From the NCBI GenBank assembly GCA_016928165.1, contig JAFGLH010000262.1, positions 1-64,000 on the forward strand: a stretch of DNA of 64,000 bases. Direction: 5' to 3'. This DNA is from Pirellulales bacterium. Its GTDB lineage: Bacteria > Planctomycetota > Planctomycetia > Pirellulales > Thermoguttaceae. Positions within the stretch are counted from its first letter, which is position 1, and each line of letters starts with the position of its first letter. Made by a program: the position numbers and the translations under genes. Shown here piece by piece: positions 22,086 to 29,775 of this stretch. The notes under the pieces are model-generated. The model was given only the letters and a program-made list of their open reading frames with translations. It ran no database searches and was not told the DNA's origin.

Positions 22086-24938
22086 TTATTCCCGCATCCC
22101 CGTATCCCCATTATCCCGAATCCCGACCGTCTCCGTCTCGGCCCAATTCGGACCGGCTTTCATGTCTACTTTCAGGGGAACTTTCAACGTAAAAGCGCCG
22201 CTCATCTCTTCCCGGACGAGTGCGACCAGTTCGTGGAGTTGATTGGCGGGTACTTCTAGGATCAACTCGTCGTGGATTTGCAACAGCATCCTCGCCGAAA
22301 GGCGTTCCGTCCTCAAGCGGCGGTGGATATCGATCATCGCGCGTTTGATCAAATCCGCCGCCGAACCCTGGATAACCGTGTTGACAGCAGTCCGTTCGGC
22401 CAGATTTCTCTGTCGTCCGGCCCCTTCGCGGACCCCGCTGATGGCACGTCGCCGACCCAGGATAGTTTTAACATAACCGTTTTTGCGGCAATCCGCCAGT
22501 ACCTTTCGGAGAAATTCCTCTATTCCCGGATACCCCTCGAAATAGTTGTCGATGAACCGGGCCGCTTCGTCTTGGTCGATGCCCAAGGCTCGGGCGAGTC
22601 CGAAGGCCCCCTGGCCGTATATGACGCCGAAGTTGACGGCCTTTGCCGCTCGGCGCATTTCGGGGGTGACTTTTTCCAAGGGAACGCCGTTGACGCTGCC
22701 GGCGACCCGGGCGTGGATGTCCTCGTCCCGGGCGAAGGCCTCGGCGAGCTTTGCATCGCCGGAGAAGTGGGCCAAGACCCTAAGCTCGATCTGCGAATAA
22801 TCGGCCGACAGCAGGATCCAATCATCCCGTCCGGCCGTGAAGGCCGAGCGGATTTCGCGGCCCTGCTCCGTTCGCGCCGGGATGTTTTGCAGGTTCGGAT
22901 CGCTCGAACTGAGCCTTCCGGTAGCGGTGACGGCCTGGTGAAACGAGGCGTGGACCCGGCCGGTCTCCGGACAAATCATTTCCGGCAAGGCATCCACGTA
23001 GGTGTTCTTCAGTTTGGCGTATTGGCGGTATTCGAGAATCTTGGCCGGCAGGGGATGCAACGGGGCAAGTTCCTCCAACACCTCGGCGTCGGTGCTGGGG
23101 CCCGTTTTGGCGGTCCTTTTCACCACCGGCAATTTCAACTTGTCGAACAACAGCACTTGCAACTGCTTGGGCGAAGCGACGTTCACTTCCCGGCCGGCGA
23201 GAGCGAAAATTTCCTCTTGGACTTTTTCCATCCGCAGTCCGTATCGGCGGCTCAGTTCGCCCAGCCGACCGGCGTCCACCTTGACGCCGCAATACTCCAT
23301 GTCGGCCAACACGTCGATCAGCGGCAGTTCGAGCGTCTCCAGCAGGTTGTCTAGTTCGGCCTCCTTTAACTTTTCATCCAGTATCGGCCGCAGCCGCGGC
23401 GGCAGCCAGGCGTCCTCGCCGGCGTAGTCGGCCACTCGGCGGACGGGTACTTCGTCCATCCGCCTCTGGTTCTTGCCCTTGCCGATCAACTCCGAGATTT
23501 TAATCGTCTCGTGGCCGAGGTAGGTCCGCGCCAGTTCGTCGAGATTATGGTTTCGGCGTCCCGCCTCGAGCAAATAACTGGCTACCATTGTATCCATCGC
23601 CACTCCCGCCAGTCGAACGCCCGCAGCACGGAGTACGATCATGTCGTACTTGAGATTTTGCCCGATTTTTTCCACGTTCGGGTCTTCAAGGACCGGCTTC
23701 AAGGCGGCGATGGTTTCCTCCGCGTCGAGGTGCGGCTCCCCCGGCGGCGCCCGCAGCGGCAGATACCACGCCTCCGCGTCGTTCCAGGCCATCGAGACGC
23801 CGACCAGCTTGGCCCAGCGCGGCCGGACGTCGGTCGTTTCGGTGTCGATGGAAATACATTTTTGTCGCCGCAGTTGGTCGAGAAATTTTTGAAACGCCTC
23901 GGGGGAATCAACGATATGGGTTATCAGGCCGGCCGATTTGTCAAATGGCGAAACGTCGGTTTCTCGTCCGGCCGTTGAAGCGGTAGGCCCTTGTCCAGCC
24001 AGAGACGCGAGCTTTTCCCCCAGGCTGCGGAAGCCGAACTCGCGGAACAGCGTCAGCGACGCTTCGAGGTCGATGTTGCCGGTGCGGCCGGCGTTCCAGT
24101 CGATTTCCAGAGGGACGTTCTCGTCGAGACGGACCAGGTCGCGGCTCAGCAGTGCCTGGTCGCGGCAGTTGAGCAGATTTTCCTTGCGCTTGGCGCCGGA
24201 GACCTGGGAGGCGTGGTCCAACACTCCTTCCAGCGATCCGTACTGCTGGAGCAACTGTTGGGCGAATTTTGGACCGATCAAGGGAACGCCCGGCACGTTG
24301 TCCACCGAATCGCCCACCAGGGCCTGGAAATCGACCACCTGCGACGGCGCGATCCCCCAATCCTCGCGGAGGCGGGCCTGGTCGTAAATTTCGTTTTTTC
24401 GGATGTTGAAAATCTTCACCCGATCGGAAATCAACTGGCGGCAGTCCTTATCGGCGGTCACAAGAAAACATTGGCCGCCGAGTTTTTCGACGCCCCGTGC
24501 CAGGGTGGCGAGAACGTCGTCCGCCTCGTAGGACTGGCGGGCCAAGGCCGGGATGCCCAAGGCCGCGATCACCCGACGGATGGCGGGAATCTGCGGCGCC
24601 AGGTCGTCGGGCATTTCCACCCGCTGCTCCTTGTACGGCTCGTACATCTCGTGACGGAAGGTTTTGCCAGGCAGGTCGAAGGCACAAAACAGATAGTCCG
24701 GTCTTTTTTCTTCCAATAAGTACAACAAATCGCGGGTGAAACCGAACACGGCGCCGACCGGCTCGCCCCGCGGGCCGGTCATTTCCGGCAGGGCGTGAAA
24801 AACCTGGTGAATCAGCGAATGGGCGTCGATCGCCCAGACCGTTTGCCCTGCCAGCGAGGAGGGATGGCCGGACGTTATTGCGTCTGGCGAATAATCGCCA
24901 AAACCGGGCAATGATGTCTGTCGAGAACGGGCCTTCAT
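22086..24938 (-). CDS. polA: DNA polymerase I
   Basis: Replicative gap-filling and repair polymerase, 950 residues, with all three domains: 5'-nuclease (about 30-320; VWAIDAHSLIHQ, CAFDLPGKTFRH, YEADDVLATLA, TADKDCRQLI, GDSVDNVPGVPLIGPKFA); 3'-5' exonuclease (about 340-530) with intact DTE (365-367) and YAGEDAW, so proofreading is probably active; and family A polymerase (about 540-935) with ATGRLSSSDPNLQNIP, DYSQIELR (713-720), RRAAKAVNFGVIYGQG and QIHDELILEVP. The canonical end is GPNWAE; a further 15 residues (TETVGIRDNGDTGMR and E) follow, encoded by repeat-like sequence. Confidence 0.96.
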   Translation of the reverse strand: MKARSRQTSLPGFGDYSPDAITSGHPSSLAGQTVWAIDAHSLIHQVFHALPEMTGPRGEPVGAVFGFTRDLLYLLEEKRPDYLFCAFDLPGKTFRHEMYEPYKEQRVEMPDDLAPQIPAIRRVIAALGIPALARQSYEADDVLATLARGVEKLGGQCFLVTADKDCRQLISDRVKIFNIRKNEIYDQARLREDWGIAPSQVVDFQALVGDSVDNVPGVPLIGPKFAQQLLQQYGSLEGVLDHASQVSGAKRKENLLNCRDQALLSRDLVRLDENVPLEIDWNAGRTGNIDLEASLTLFREFGFRSLGEKLASLAGQGPTASTAGRETDVSPFDKSAGLITHIVDSPEAFQKFLDQLRRQKCISIDTETTDVRPRWAKLVGVSMAWNDAEAWYLPLRAPPGEPHLDAEETIAALKPVLEDPNVEKIGQNLKYDMIVLRAAGVRLAGVAMDTMVASYLLEAGRRNHNLDELARTYLGHETIKISELIGKGKNQRRMDEVPVRRVADYAGEDAWLPPRLRPILDEKLKEAELDNLLETLELPLIDVLADMEYCGVKVDAGRLGELSRRYGLRMEKVQEEIFALAGREVNVASPKQLQVLLFDKLKLPVVKRTAKTGPSTDAEVLEELAPLHPLPAKILEYRQYAKLKNTYVDALPEMICPETGRVHASFHQAVTATGRLSSSDPNLQNIPARTEQGREIRSAFTAGRDDWILLSADYSQIELRVLAHFSGDAKLAEAFARDEDIHARVAGSVNGVPLEKVTPEMRRAAKAVNFGVIYGQGAFGLARALGIDQDEAARFIDNYFEGYPGIEEFLRKVLADCRKNGYVKTILGRRRAISGVREGAGRQRNLAERTAVNTVIQGSAADLIKRAMIDIHRRLRTERLSARMLLQIHDELILEVPANQLHELVALVREEMSGAFTLKVPLKVDMKAGPNWAETETVGIRDNGDTGMRE

Positions 24939-25071
24939 CTTGCCTTTACAAATCGAATCTACATCGAGGGCGGAGTTGAATACCCCGATTTTCGGACATT
25001 ATTACCCCGACCGCAAGGACCATCGCCACAACAGGGGGGTACGAAAGCGCACTCAAGATAATGGCGCTTCG

Positions 25072-25100
25072 TTGACATAAGGTGATAAGCTGGGTAACAT
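25072..25100 (+). promoter_or_regulatory. Predicted promoter for the coiled-coil gene
   Basis: A perfect TTGACA (25072-25077) is followed after 17 bp by TAACAT (25095-25100, four of six). Transcription would start near 25107, about 40 nt before the ATG at 25148, which has gaggaagg as ribosome binding site. Confidence 0.6.
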
Positions 25101-25147
25101 TAGGGAAGGTTTTGTGCTAGATCAGACAGAGAAGAGGAAGGTCCGCC

Positions 25148-26590
25148 ATGGCCCGCGAAAACCAAGTCCTACACGGTGTTTTAATCGTCTTTGTGATGTT
25201 CACCATCATCTTCGGCGTGACTACATATTGGTTCTACAAAGAGTATAGCGAATCTAGCAAAAGGGCTGACAACAACGCATCGGAAGCGAGTAAACAGAAA
25301 AGCCTTGCCGAAGGCCACGAGAAAAACGCGAACGAATTGAAGGAACTGATCGGCGTGGCCAAGACCGAGAGCGTCGAGGACGTCAGGGACAAGTACAACG
25401 AGGACATGAAGCGCTACGGGCAGAGCTACCCCGAAGAGGCCCGATACTATCGCCTCCTGCTGGAGAAGATGCAAAAGACGATCGAGGAAAAGAACGCCGA
25501 CCTCGAGGCCGCCAAGAAGCAACTCCGCCGCTGGGAGGAAGAGTATGCGGTCCGCGAGGAAAACAAGGATCCGCAATTGAAGCAATTCGAGGAGGCGCGC
25601 GACAAGGCCGCCAGCGACCTGGCCGAGGAGAGGAACAAGTTCAAAACGGAGAACGAGCGGAAGAACGAAGACCTGGCCAAACGGCAGGAGGCGCTGCAAA
25701 GCGCGCGACGGGACGCGGCCGAGCAGATCGCCAAAGTCGAAAACAAGTTGAAGGAATCCGAGGCAAAAGTCGAAAAACGCGGCGACATAATCGACAAGCA
25801 AGCAGATGTTATCCGCGAGTTCACCGAAGGGCACATTCCGGCCCCGGACGGCGAAATCCTTTGGGCCAACCAACGCGAGGGCACGGTTTGGATCAATCTT
25901 GGCCGGGCCGACAACCTCCGCCGCCAGGTCACCTTCAGCGTCTATCCGGTGGAAAACAACAACCTCACCGTGAAAGACAAGAAGGGGAGCATCGAAGTCA
26001 CTCACATTCTCGGCGAACACCTAGCCGAGGCACGGGTGTTGGAGGACGAGATCGGCGATCCGATCATACCCGGCGACAGGATCCACACCGTGTTGTGGTC
26101 CGCCAACAAGCCGCGGCATTTCGCCCTGGCCGGCTTGATCGACATCGACGGCGACCGCGTCAGCGACTTGGACACGGTGGTCAACCTCATCCGCCTCAAC
26201 GGCGGCGAAGTCGATTGTTACATATCCGACAAGGGCGAGAACAAAAATGAAATGGTCGGCGAAATCACGGTCAACACGACCATCCTGGTCCTCGGCGAAG
26301 CCCCGGACGAGAAGGGCGATCCGGCCCAGCTCTCCGCCTTTACGAAAATCCAAGATCAGGCCGACCTGCTCCGCACCCCAAAGGTTCAACTTGCCGACAT
26401 GCTACAACAGATGGGCTGGAAAAACCTTTCCCCGGTAGTCCGATACGGACGCGGCGCGAATCCAAACGATTTCCGCGCCAAGCCGGACGACGGCGTGCCG
26501 CGCAAGTCAACCGGCAACGTCAGCGATCTGTATCGGAAGCGCGAGCCGCCCAAACAAGCGCCATCCGGCGGCAGGTATTACCGCTTCTAA
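25148..26590 (+). CDS. Membrane-anchored coiled-coil protein with a possible BRCT-like C-terminal domain
   Basis: I know of no named family; it looks planctomycete-specific. The 480 residues comprise a single N-terminal membrane anchor (about 8-30, VLIVFVMFTIIFGVTTYWFY), a long charged coiled coil (about 35-225, very rich in E/K/A/R), a beta-rich middle (about 230-320), then about 325-395: HFALAGLIDIDGDRVSDLDT, LIRLNGGEVDCYISDKGE and TTILVLGEAPD. That order (hydrophobic strand, G, helix, GG, strand, final 'TxLVLG') resembles a BRCT fold. The C-terminus is basic and disordered. The anchor orientation (few positive charges before it) leaves topology uncertain. Confidence 0.7.
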   Translation: MARENQVLHGVLIVFVMFTIIFGVTTYWFYKEYSESSKRADNNASEASKQKSLAEGHEKNANELKELIGVAKTESVEDVRDKYNEDMKRYGQSYPEEARYYRLLLEKMQKTIEEKNADLEAAKKQLRRWEEEYAVREENKDPQLKQFEEARDKAASDLAEERNKFKTENERKNEDLAKRQEALQSARRDAAEQIAKVENKLKESEAKVEKRGDIIDKQADVIREFTEGHIPAPDGEILWANQREGTVWINLGRADNLRRQVTFSVYPVENNNLTVKDKKGSIEVTHILGEHLAEARVLEDEIGDPIIPGDRIHTVLWSANKPRHFALAGLIDIDGDRVSDLDTVVNLIRLNGGEVDCYISDKGENKNEMVGEITVNTTILVLGEAPDEKGDPAQLSAFTKIQDQADLLRTPKVQLADMLQQMGWKNLSPVVRYGRGANPNDFRAKPDDGVPRKSTGNVSDLYRKREPPKQAPSGGRYYRF

Positions 26591-26692
26591 GCGGCCGTTC
26601 AAAAACAACTTCGGTTTTTCGTGCGCCAACCGCCCTCACCCCCTGCCCCTCTCCCGCTTGCGGGAGAGGGGAGAAGTTATTGAACGGCTGCT
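26590..26692. repeat. Inverted repeat enclosing a REP-like palindrome
   Basis: Outer arms agcggccgttcaa (26590-26602) and its inverse (26680-26692) differ at one position. They enclose a perfect 12-bp REP stem cccctctcccgc/gcgggagagggg (26646-26657/26660-26671). The left arm starts at the last base of the stop codon of the preceding gene. A single-ended relative of the outer arm (ggacaaccgct) follows the REP copy near 27343. Confidence 0.65.
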
Positions 26693-26709
26693 AACGGGGT
26701 CGCGTTTGT

Positions 26710-26740
26710 GTTGGGGTGGCAGTTTTCCTGCCGCCCCAAC
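26710..26740. terminator. 13-bp hairpin, possible terminator of the coiled-coil gene
   Basis: gttggggtggcag (26710-26722) and ctgccgccccaac (26728-26740) pair with one G:T wobble around ttttc. It is followed by tgttttcccg, a weak T run. The same arm sequence is found at 7465-7495. Confidence 0.5.
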
Positions 26741-26795
26741 TGTTTTCCCGCCGCCCCCAACTGTGGTCTTTGGTCTCACAATTGCCCGGGGGGGA

Positions 26796-26825
26796 TTGCC
26801 ACATCGCCTCGGGTGTCGATATAAT
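26796..26825 (+). promoter_or_regulatory. Predicted promoter for the 74-aa gene
   Basis: TTGCCA (26796-26801, five of six to TTGACA) and a perfect TATAAT (26820-26825), separated by 18 bp. The -10 element is embedded in the palindrome gtcgatataatcgac. The leader to the ATG at 27004 would be about 170 nt. Confidence 0.5.
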
Positions 26826-27003
26826 CGACGCTCATGTCGCAACGTGCGACACCAGCCGTCGCTTTCGAGAGCCTCAGAAAACGACGCAACCGATTACATG
26901 GTGACAACCTACGGCGTCCGGGCGTTTTTTTCCATGTGCCGGCATCACAATTGCATCGCTGGTGTTTATATGCGCTTTAGGTATGCATTGGAAAGGAGTT
27001 TTC

Positions 27004-27228
27004 ATGTCTTCGATTCTTTCTGCTGATGTCGCGCTGGAACGTGAGTTCCTCGGCATCCGCTGCCGCCTGATCGATTTGGCGGCGTCACTGGACCGCATCG
27101 ACCGTTCGGCGGGCGGACCGCCGGACGATCCCCGTTTGGCGCAGATCCGCCGCGGTCTGGAAATCATCGCCTCTGACGGCCCCGATCGGGCCGAACGGGT
27201 GCAATTGGAGTTTTCGTTACCATACTAA
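27004..27228 (+). CDS. Small hypothetical protein (74 aa)
   Basis: No family is recognised. MSSILSADVALEREFLGIRC opens a helical, soluble protein with a hairpin-of-helices look: a first helix to about residue 35, a loop GGPPDD, and a second helix with LAQIRRGLEIIAS. It has neither signal nor membrane segment. aaggag five bases before the ATG is an excellent ribosome binding site and argues strongly for translation. It precedes the TatD-type hydrolase gene by 160 bp containing a REP-like palindrome, so co-transcription is possible. Confidence 0.65.
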   Translation: MSSILSADVALEREFLGIRCRLIDLAASLDRIDRSAGGPPDDPRLAQIRRGLEIIASDGPDRAERVQLEFSLPY

Positions 27229-27295
27229 GGATACAAAGATCAGAGGTCGGGAATTATTTGGGACTCTAACAAAACCACACCGCCCTCACCCTCTG

Positions 27296-27321
27296 CCCCT
27301 CTCCCGCAAGCGGGCGAGGGG
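27296..27321. repeat. REP-like palindrome
   Basis: cccctctcccgc (27296-27307) and gcgggcgagggg (27310-27321) form a 12-bp stem with one mismatch and a 2-nt loop, preceded by cgccctcaccctctg as in the copy at 26646. Confidence 0.7.
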
Positions 27322-27388
27322 AGTAATACTTGGACAACCGCTAATTTCCGTCCTCTGACCTACGACCATCAACCCTTCGCCCCTCACC

Positions 27389-28201
27389 ATGTACTTCATC
27401 GAACCACACATACATATCGCTTCCCGGACGACCGACGACCTTCAGGCGATGGCCCGCGCCGGCTGCGTGGCGGTCGGCGAGCCGGCCTTCTGGATGGGCT
27501 ACGACCGGACCAGCGTCGGCAGCTTTTACGACTATTTTCGCCAGCTTACCGAATGGGAACCGACCCGGACGGCAAGATACGGCATGCGCCACTTCACTTG
27601 GATCGGCGTCAACGCCAAGGAGGCCGAAAACGTTTCCTTCGCCCGGGAGGTGATGGAGAAGATGCCCGAGTTCCTCGACTTGCCCGACGTGCTGGGCGTC
27701 GGCGAGATCGGCCTGAATAAATGCACCAGCAATGAGGTCGCCACGTTGACCGCGTTGATTGACATCGCGCTGGAGCGCGGCGAAATGATGCTCTTTCACA
27801 CGCCGCACCTGGAACACAAATTGATGGGCACGCGGATGATTCTCGATTTGTTGCGGAACGACAATCGCGTGAACCGCGACCGGGTGTGGATCGACCATTG
27901 CGAGGAACACACCATACGCCAAGTTCGCGACGAAGGGTATTGGGCCGGATTGACCCTTTATCCGACCACCAAGGTGACGCCGGAGCGGGCCGTCGACATG
28001 GTGGAAATCTACGGCCCCGAGCGGCTTTTGGTCACATCCTCGGCCGATTGGGGGCCTTCCGATCCGCTGGCGATTATCGCCTTCATGGCGGCCATGCGCA
28101 GCCGCGGACACGACGAATCGCTCATCCGCCGGATCGTCTACGATAATCCTCTCGAGTTCATGCGCCAGTGCGAACGATTTAAGTTCGGTGCCCCGCAGTA
28201 A
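27389..28201 (+). CDS. TatD-family metal-dependent hydrolase
   Basis: A 270-residue amidohydrolase-superfamily TIM barrel. The metal ligands expected for TatD-like enzymes are visible: N-terminal EPHIHI (H-x-H), GVGEIGLNK (Glu), MMLFHTPH (His), VWIDHCEE (His), and SSADWGPSDP (Asp). The opening MYFIEPHIHIASRTTDDLQA followed by VGEPAFWMGYDRTSVGSFYDYF is a distinct subgroup seen beside prenyltransferase/sugar-phosphate genes in ebo-type clusters, but no such partners are here. The ATG at 27389 has no clear Shine-Dalgarno. Substrate unknown; a DNase role should not be assumed. Confidence 0.82.
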   Translation: MYFIEPHIHIASRTTDDLQAMARAGCVAVGEPAFWMGYDRTSVGSFYDYFRQLTEWEPTRTARYGMRHFTWIGVNAKEAENVSFAREVMEKMPEFLDLPDVLGVGEIGLNKCTSNEVATLTALIDIALERGEMMLFHTPHLEHKLMGTRMILDLLRNDNRVNRDRVWIDHCEEHTIRQVRDEGYWAGLTLYPTTKVTPERAVDMVEIYGPERLLVTSSADWGPSDPLAIIAFMAAMRSRGHDESLIRRIVYDNPLEFMRQCERFKFGAPQ

Positions 28202-28223
28202 TGTCGCGTTAACCGGGGACCGT

Positions 28224-28374
28224 TAGTGCTTTGTCAAGACTAAAAATTGGGGCGCCACTGCTGGCTTGTCCAGCAGTGCAAGCACTTCGACCACTTCGAA
28301 ACACTGCTGGACAAGCCAGCAGTGGCACTCATTTCGACAGTCGAACCCCAAAATTAAATCTTGACGCAGCATTA
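28224..28374. repeat. Composite inverted-repeat element with 25-bp perfect inner arms
   Basis: The inner arms 28254-28278 and 28302-28326 (gccactgctggcttgtccag...) are perfectly complementary around a 23-nt loop. Outer arms tagtgctttgtcaaga (28224-28239) and the inverse of 28359-28374 match at 13 of 16 positions, with gggg/cccc words between. No target duplication is evident at the ends. It sits between convergent genes (TatD-type and adaptor). Confidence 0.75.
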
Positions 28375-28405
28375 GTCTCCGGCTATTGCATATCGGATTC
28401 ATAAG

Positions 28406-29767
28406 CTATTTATTCTCACCGACAAAGACTTTATCCCCGTCTTTCAAGCTGCTTTCCGGAGCGAGGACGACTTGCTCTCCCTCTCCTTCGGCCAAGCCTT
28501 CGGCGATTTCGACTTGTTCGTCGTTCATCAGGCCGACCTCGACCTTTTGCAGCACGGCGCGGCCTCCGCGGATGACGAACAGCCGCCAGGAGTTGTCGGC
28601 CGTGCGGAACAACGCCGAGCGCGGAACCAACAGCGCCTTCGGCTGGTCGTCGGTCAGAATCTTTACGCGTACCCGATAGCCGATGCCCAGGCCGCGCTCG
28701 GCCAACAGGCGTTCGAGTTCGCCGTCGTCGAAGCGGACGATGACCTTCACCCGCTGCTGCTCGACGCCCAGCGAGCTGAGCTTTGTAAAGCCGGCGGGAT
28801 AGATGCGATGGACTTTCCCCCAAGCCCGGCCGACGGCCGGGCCGTAGATTTCCACCCGGTTGCCGACCTTCGCCGCAACCACGTCGAGGCTAAGCACGTC
28901 GGCCTCGATTTCCAGTTCCTCCAGCCGTCCGATTTCCAACAGAATCGTACCGGCCGAAAGGTATCGCTCGTTGGTGATCGGGCGGTCGAGCACGACGCCG
29001 TCGACCGGGCTGCGCATCTCTCCCCGTTCCTGGTCTAGCAACACCTGTCGCAGTTTGGCCTCGGCCTCGGCCTTTTGTTTTTCCAGCACCGCGCCGGAGA
29101 GCTTCTTGTGGTCGATGTACTGGAGGACCATCGAGGGCGTCAGGTCGGTGGCTGCGGCGACGGCGACCATCGCTGCGTGGACCAACTGGTCCTGCTTGTA
29201 ATCGACGTCGCTTTGCACCTGGCTCAGTTCCGCCCGTTCCAGTTCGTCCTGGGTCCGCGCGCCGGTGGCGGCGAGCTGTTTGACGCGGGCCAGATCATTT
29301 GCGGCGTATTTCAATTTGGCCGCGCCGGCGACCATCCGTTCGGCGGCGGCCTTGACGGTGGCGGCGGTCGATTTGACGAATTGCAGGGTTTGTTGGTAAG
29401 CGGTTCTCTCCACGGCGACGTCGGCGTTTTCGGCAATGCTCGCCTCCAGTCGGCCGACGACTGCGGCGGCCTGGTCGACGGCCAGTTGAAGGTCGCGGGG
29501 GACGATTCGGGCGACGACCTGGCCCTTCTTAACCGTCATCCCTTCGACCAGCGCGATCGGTTCGATTCGCCCGGTGATGGGCATGGTGATCAAGTAGGTT
29601 TGTGGCAGGCGGGTTTTCGCTTGCTCGTCGACGAACTTGACAATCGGACCGACTTTTGCCCGGGCCGCCTCGACGGCCGTGCCCGCGGAAAATCCGCCCC
29701 TGAGGGCGTAGACGATTACCGCCGCGATCAAGACGGCGGCGATGATTAGCCAACGATTGATTTTCAT
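28406..29767 (-). CDS. HlyD/MacA-type periplasmic adaptor (membrane fusion) protein
   Basis: Partner of the ABC permease and ATPase encoded just upstream, linking them across the periplasm. The 453-residue protein starts MKINRWLIIAAVLIAAVIVYAL (one membrane anchor), then lipoyl-domain halves (PITGRIEPIALVEGMTVKKGQVVARI and MRSPVDGVVLDRPI), an intervening helical hairpin (about 100-250, Q/A/E-rich), a beta-barrel (VGNRVEIYGPAVGR) and a membrane-proximal end. The start at 29767 lies 9 nt after the permease stop. No outer-membrane TolC-type gene is nearby. Export substrate unknown. Confidence 0.85.
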   Translation of the reverse strand: MKINRWLIIAAVLIAAVIVYALRGGFSAGTAVEAARAKVGPIVKFVDEQAKTRLPQTYLITMPITGRIEPIALVEGMTVKKGQVVARIVPRDLQLAVDQAAAVVGRLEASIAENADVAVERTAYQQTLQFVKSTAATVKAAAERMVAGAAKLKYAANDLARVKQLAATGARTQDELERAELSQVQSDVDYKQDQLVHAAMVAVAAATDLTPSMVLQYIDHKKLSGAVLEKQKAEAEAKLRQVLLDQERGEMRSPVDGVVLDRPITNERYLSAGTILLEIGRLEELEIEADVLSLDVVAAKVGNRVEIYGPAVGRAWGKVHRIYPAGFTKLSSLGVEQQRVKVIVRFDDGELERLLAERGLGIGYRVRVKILTDDQPKALLVPRSALFRTADNSWRLFVIRGGRAVLQKVEVGLMNDEQVEIAEGLAEGEGEQVVLAPESSLKDGDKVFVGENK

Positions 29768-29775
29768 GGTTGACG

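Larger units (their letters stand above)
26591..27003. other. Intergenic region between the coiled-coil gene and the 74-aa gene
   Basis: No coding region is supported. It contains the nested inverted repeat (26590-26692), a 13-bp hairpin (26710-26740), a predicted promoter (26796-26825) and an approximately 170-nt leader of the next gene. That leader opens with a small hairpin, tgtcgc-aacgt-gcgaca (26835-26851), and includes a run of seven T near 26926. Confidence 0.6.

Noticed and set aside
22272-23354. Long plus-strand open frame antisense to polA
   Set aside because: polA is unambiguous on the other strand; in GC-rich DNA the opposite strand of a real gene often stays open. Similar long shadows opposite rho, ppdK, mscS, the kinase and isomerase genes were rejected for the same reason.
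27389-28201. ebo-cluster TatD-type hydrolase
   Set aside because: The N-terminal motif is suggestive, but the prenyltransferase, dehydroquinate-synthase-like and isomerase partners of ebo clusters are missing, so the specific name was not used.
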